In this document: in pieces, positions 60,578 to 64,000 of the stretch | How the letters are laid out: each line of letters starts with the position of its first letter | Numbering within the stretch: position 1 is the stretch's first letter | NCBI RefSeq assembly: GCF_002224125.1 | Contig: NZ_NCSM01000007.1 | Span: 375,839 to 439,838 of the forward strand | Reading direction: 5' to 3' | Length of the DNA stretch: 64,000 bases | DNA from: Streptomyces sp. NBS 14/10 | Lineage (GTDB): Bacteria > Actinomycetota > Actinomycetes > Streptomycetales > Streptomycetaceae | Translations under genes and position numbers: made by a program | The notes under the pieces: model-generated | What the model saw: only the letters and a program-made list of their open reading frames with translations | Told to the model about the DNA's origin: nothing | Databases searched by the model: none

Positions 60578-61518
60578 AGCATCTGCTCCCTTCGGCGCAG
60601 TCCGATCACCAGCGGGATCGCGACGGCCACGACCACCAGGAAGAGCACCAGGCTCATCGCGGACGCCTGCGCGTACAGGCCCTGTCCGAAGACCCGGAAC
60701 ATGTAGATGTTGAAGACCTCGGTGGAGGACGCCGGGCCGCCACCCGTGGTCGCCTGCACGATGTCGAAGGTGTTCATCGAACCGATCAGCGCGGTGGTCA
60801 CATTGAAGGTGACCGCGGGCGCGAGCATCGGGAAGCGGATCGACCAGAACGTCCGCCAGGCGCCGGCGCCGTCGACCTTGGCGGCCTCCAGCATGTCGCC
60901 GGGGATGCCCTTGAGCCCGGCGAGGTAGATGAGCATGGCCAGCCCCATCCACTTCCACCCATGGATGGCGCTGACCAGCACCATCGTCCAGGTGGTGGAG
61001 CCCAGCCACGGGATGTCCGTGCCCAGCAGCTGGTTGACCGCGCCGTCCTGGTCGAGCAGGGCCTGGAAGACATAGCCGACGGCGAGCGCGGAGATCAGCA
61101 CGGGCAGGAAGAACACCGCGCGGAAGAAGCGGTTGAAGCGGGTGTCCTGCTCCAGCAGCAGGGCCAGCACCAGCCCGAAGACGTTCTGGAAGAGCGCCGC
61201 GAGCACCGCGTACACCAGGGTGGTGCGGATGGCGCGGAGCAGCGAGCCGTCGTCGGCGATGGTGGTGAAGTTGTCGAACCCGGCGAAGGAGATATCGGTG
61301 TGGTACGCCGACCAGTTGGTGAACGGGTAGAAGAAGTTCAGCAGGTTCGGCAGCAGGAAGAAGCCCGCGAAGACCACCACGGCCGGCAGCGCGAACCACC
61401 AGGGGTGGTGCACGGCCGCCCTGGGCAGCCGCCCCACGCTCTTCCGCCGCCCGGCCCCTGCGTCGCCTCCGCTGCCCCGGCCGGAACGGGCGCGCGTACG
61501 TACGGCGGTGTCTGCCAC
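60574..61518 (-). CDS. Sugar ABC transporter permease (MalF-type)
   Basis: A 314-residue membrane protein with a basic N-terminal tail, six spans and the EAA loop L-E-A-A-K-V-D-G-A-G-A. GGGGAGGG 6 nt before the GTG at 61518 fixes the start; it lies 16 nt after the binding-protein stop. Forms a heterodimeric channel with the MalG-type permease. Confidence 0.94.
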   Translation of the reverse strand: MADTAVRTRARSGRGSGGDAGAGRRKSVGRLPRAAVHHPWWFALPAVVVFAGFFLLPNLLNFFYPFTNWSAYHTDISFAGFDNFTTIADDGSLLRAIRTTLVYAVLAALFQNVFGLVLALLLEQDTRFNRFFRAVFFLPVLISALAVGYVFQALLDQDGAVNQLLGTDIPWLGSTTWTMVLVSAIHGWKWMGLAMLIYLAGLKGIPGDMLEAAKVDGAGAWRTFWSIRFPMLAPAVTFNVTTALIGSMNTFDIVQATTGGGPASSTEVFNIYMFRVFGQGLYAQASAMSLVLFLVVVAVAIPLVIGLRRREQML

Positions 61519-61534
61519 GGCTGGCCCTCCCCGC

Positions 61535-62866
61535 TCAGAAGCCCGGCGCGCTTTGGGCCTTGGCCACCTGGGCAAACTGGTCCTGCACCCACTTGGCGAC
61601 CTGCTTCGGCGACTTCTTGCCGTAGATCATGTCGCCGAGCGCGAGGTGCAGATCGGGGGCGACGATGGCCTTGGCCTGGAACACCCCGATGGCCTTGGGC
61701 AACGCGGCGACCTGGTCCTTGGCGGTCTGCGGCAGCCCGTCGGGGGTCGGTACGGACGGCTCGACGGACGGGATCTTCATCGTCTTGATGTAGTCGGCGT
61801 AGTCGGGGCCGAGCCAGAAGGCGAGGAACTGGCGGGCGGCGTTCTGCCGCTTCTCGTCACCGGTCTTGAAGGCGACGACGCCGTTGGTCTGGTCCGGGGA
61901 GTACAGGCCGGTGGCACTGGAGTTGGCGACGGGGAACCAGCCGAGCTTCTTGTCGATCTCGGCGGTGCTGTGTTTGGCCTGGATCTGGGTCTGGAAGGAC
62001 GTGACGTTGAGGACCATGCCCGCGTCGCCCTTCCACAGGGCGTCCGCGGAGTCGGTGAAGGTGCCGGTCTTGTAGTTCTTCTGGGCGAGCCCGGCGCCGA
62101 GCAGCTTGTCCTTGTAGGTGGTGATGGCCTTGACGACGGTCGGGTCGGTCCATTTGTTCTCGTTCTTGTTGAGCCCGTCCCACCACTGCTTGTCCAGGTC
62201 GGTCAGCTGCACCTGGACCTGCCACTGCAGTGGCCACTTGTCGCCGCCCACCTCGTAGAAGGGCGCGGTGCCCGGCACGTTGTCCTTGATGCGGTGGCCG
62301 AGGGCGAGCAGGTCCGCGTAGCTCTTGGGGAAGTCCTTCTCGGCGATGCCGGCCTTCTTGAAGACGTCCTTGTTGTAGTAGACGCCGAGCATGGCGGGGC
62401 TGGTGACGATGGCGGCGTAGCGCTTGCCGCCGATCACGCCCAGGCTCCGCTCGGTGTCGCCGAGCTTCGCCTCCCAGGGCTCTCCGTCGAGGGTGAGCAG
62501 ATTCCGCTGCGGCTGGATGAAGGGGAGGGTGGAGATGCTGGGCTGCCAGAACATCAGGTCCGGCCGGTCGCCCGCGGCGAGCTTGGTCGGCACGTTCTGC
62601 TCGTAGAGGTCGGGGATGGGCTGGACGTCGACCTTGGCGCCGGTGGCCTTCTCGAATGCCTCGATGACCTGCTTGGGGGCGTTGACCGTGTTCTGCGCGG
62701 TCCACATCGTCAGCTTGACGCCGTCGAGCCGGGCCGTGGGGTCGACCTTCGTCTTGGCCGCGCCGCCGCCGCTGTCATCGCCGCCCGCGGAGGTCGCGTC
62801 GCTGCAGGCGGTGGCGGTCAGGGCGGTGGCGCATATCAGGGCGAGGGCGGGGAGGACTCTTCTCAT
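61535..62866 (-). CDS. Sugar-binding lipoprotein of an ABC importer
   Basis: A 443-residue extracellular solute-binding protein of the family 1 type. Signal peptide with lipobox T-A-T-A-C (Cys21), then a Gly/Ser linker and K-L-T-M-W-T-A-Q-N at the start of the fold; typical A-I-V-T-S-P-A-M-L-G-V-Y-Y-N-K-D-V-F and G-D-A-G-M-V-L-N motifs. Captures a mono- or oligosaccharide and hands it to the two permeases. First structural gene of the operon under the LacI regulator, 105 nt downstream of it. Confidence 0.94.
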   Translation of the reverse strand: MRRVLPALALICATALTATACSDATSAGGDDSGGGAAKTKVDPTARLDGVKLTMWTAQNTVNAPKQVIEAFEKATGAKVDVQPIPDLYEQNVPTKLAAGDRPDLMFWQPSISTLPFIQPQRNLLTLDGEPWEAKLGDTERSLGVIGGKRYAAIVTSPAMLGVYYNKDVFKKAGIAEKDFPKSYADLLALGHRIKDNVPGTAPFYEVGGDKWPLQWQVQVQLTDLDKQWWDGLNKNENKWTDPTVVKAITTYKDKLLGAGLAQKNYKTGTFTDSADALWKGDAGMVLNVTSFQTQIQAKHSTAEIDKKLGWFPVANSSATGLYSPDQTNGVVAFKTGDEKRQNAARQFLAFWLGPDYADYIKTMKIPSVEPSVPTPDGLPQTAKDQVAALPKAIGVFQAKAIVAPDLHLALGDMIYGKKSPKQVAKWVQDQFAQVAKAQSAPGF

Positions 62867-62971
62867 CGCGGTTCTCTGCCTCACTGCGTCGTCGGAGTGC
62901 GGGGGCGGGGCGTACACGGAGTGGGGGGTTACGCGGAGGGATGCGGTGTGGCTCTGAGGGAGGTGTGGCGC

Positions 62972-64000
62972 TCACCGGGGCGGCGGGCCGGAGCTCTCCC
63001 GGATGATCAGCTCGGGTACGGACACGGGGTGCGGGGCGACCGGCTCGGCCTGTTCGACCAGCCCGTACAGCAGCCCGAAGGCGGCCCGGCCAAGCCCCGT
63101 GAAGTCCAGCCGCACGGTGGTCAGGGAGGGGGTGAGATAAGCGGAGTGCGGCGCGTCGTCGAATCCGGCCACGCTCACCTCGCCGGGGATCGCCCGGCCC
63201 GCCTCGTGCAGCGCGCGGATCACACCGAGTGCCAGATCGTCGTTGCCGCACAGGATCGCGGTGACCGACGGGTCGCGGGCCAGCTTCTGCCCGGCCCGGT
63301 AGCCGCTGGCCGGGTCCCAACTGCCCGCCACCGGGCGCGGCTCGGCCGCCCCGGCCTCGCGCAGCGCGTCCCGCCAGCCCGCGGTGCGCTGGCCGGTGCG
63401 GCGGGTGCTGGAGGGGATCGCGACGTAGTGCACGGTCTCGTGGCCGAGGCCCAGCAGATGGCGGGTGGCGGCGCGGGCCGCCTCCCGGTCGTCGGTCCAC
63501 ACCCAGGGGCGGTGTTCGCCCGGCGGGCTCGCGGGGGTCTCCACCACGCCCACCACCGGCAGTTCCTCGGGGATCGCTGCCAGCGCCCGGACGCCCGCGG
63601 TGTCGTACGCCATCACGATCAGCCCGCCGCCGGCGTCGGCCGCGCGCTGCACCTCGGCGCGTACGGCGGCCTCGTCGGCGGTTTCCAGTACGCCGATCCC
63701 GACCGCGTAGGAGGAGGCGCGGGCGGCCTCCTCGATGCCCTGGAGGGTCGCGGCGTAGCCGTAGTGCATGGTGTTGGCGGTCAGCACGGTCACCGAACGG
63801 GCGCGTCCGCTGGCCAGGGCGAGGGCGGTGGCGCTGCGGCGGAAGCCCAGCTCCTCGATGGCGGCGAGCACGCGCTCGCGGGTCGACGGCTTGACGCTCG
63901 GATGGTTGTTGATCACCCGCGAGACCGTCTGGTACGAGACGCCCGCCGCACTCGCCACATCGCGGATTCCTGGCCGTCTTGTGTGACCGGTCACATTCAT
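62972..64000 (-). CDS. LacI family transcriptional regulator
   Basis: A 342-residue repressor. DNA-binding helix-turn-helix at residues 11-32 (I-R-D-V-A-S-A-A-G-V-S-Y-Q-T-V-S-R-V-I-N) and hinge helix with A-L-A-S-G-R; then a periplasmic-binding-protein-like effector domain with I-L-C-G-N-D-D-L-A and S-V-A-G-F-D-D. The ATG lies exactly at the window end (64000), so a longer 5' end cannot be ruled out. It reads in the same direction as the transport genes and probably represses them until a sugar is present; no clear operator palindrome was found in 62867-62971. Confidence 0.93.
   Translation of the reverse strand: MNVTGHTRRPGIRDVASAAGVSYQTVSRVINNHPSVKPSTRERVLAAIEELGFRRSATALALASGRARSVTVLTANTMHYGYAATLQGIEEAARASSYAVGIGVLETADEAAVRAEVQRAADAGGGLIVMAYDTAGVRALAAIPEELPVVGVVETPASPPGEHRPWVWTDDREAARAATRHLLGLGHETVHYVAIPSSTRRTGQRTAGWRDALREAGAAEPRPVAGSWDPASGYRAGQKLARDPSVTAILCGNDDLALGVIRALHEAGRAIPGEVSVAGFDDAPHSAYLTPSLTTVRLDFTGLGRAAFGLLYGLVEQAEPVAPHPVSVPELIIRESSGPPPR

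Overview
The window is a piece of a high-GC actinomycete chromosome, almost certainly Streptomyces. Supporting signs are the extreme third-position GC, frequent GTG starts, ATGA/GTGA coupled genes, rare TTA codons, an SCO2400-type zinc-ribbon protein, and a conserved housekeeping block (tRNA-Asn pair, FGGY kinase, hrdA-like sigma factor, dnaG, dGTPase, nitrate reductase) that I recall as similar to the S. coelicolor SCO2465-SCO2473 region. No genes for replication origin, phage structure or CRISPR were seen.

Layout. 1-12.4 kb: mixed metabolic and regulatory genes (IclR regulator plus SMP-30 lactonase, OsmC, phosphatase plus thioredoxin, a two-gene RNA-repair operon of HD-Pnk and RNA ligase, FG-GAP lipoprotein, AraC regulator, SUKH protein, secreted choice-of-anchor C protein, DUF7019-like protein). 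12.4-14.0 kb: two convergent vapBC toxin-antitoxin pairs. 14.4-30.3 kb: the most unusual part, a type VII (ESX/Ess-like) polymorphic-toxin and kinase island. On the minus strand are two small WXG100/ESAT-6-like genes, a 1431-residue RHS toxin with an EndoU-type nuclease tip, and a small probable immunity gene. On the plus strand are three closely related membrane Ser/Thr kinases (the third frameshifted) and a 1427-residue FHA-TM-FtsK/SpoIIIE ATPase of EssC/EccC type. Between kinases 2 and 3 lie fossils of vapC, the ESAT-6-like gene and a 38-nt scrap of the ATPase gene, showing that the island grew by duplication. 30.3-37.2 kb: two OmpR-type response regulator/histidine kinase pairs with PepSY-like and low-complexity envelope proteins.

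37.0-40.5 kb is a zone of gene decay: truncated cupin, AraC regulator without a clear start, stub of a short-chain dehydrogenase, frameshifted zinc alcohol dehydrogenase, and an MmyB-type regulator with a probable internal deletion. 40.7-57.1 kb is core: DHFR-like protein, three tRNAs, FGGY kinase, hrdA, dnaG, FAD oxidoreductase, dgt, sirohydrochlorin chelatase divergent from nitrate reductase, adenosine deaminase, SanA-like protein, CutA and a cupin. 57.1-64.0 kb is a sugar-utilisation locus read on the minus strand: LacI regulator, binding lipoprotein, two permeases and a secreted clan GH-A glycosidase with carbohydrate-binding modules.

How the island may work (inference): the kinases sense envelope signals and phosphorylate proteins recognised by the FHA domain of the ATPase, which energises export of the WXG100 proteins and the RHS-EndoU toxin; the immunity protein protects the producer. 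Kinases 2 and 3 and the ATPase each carry a TTA codon, which would tie the system to bldA and thus to development.
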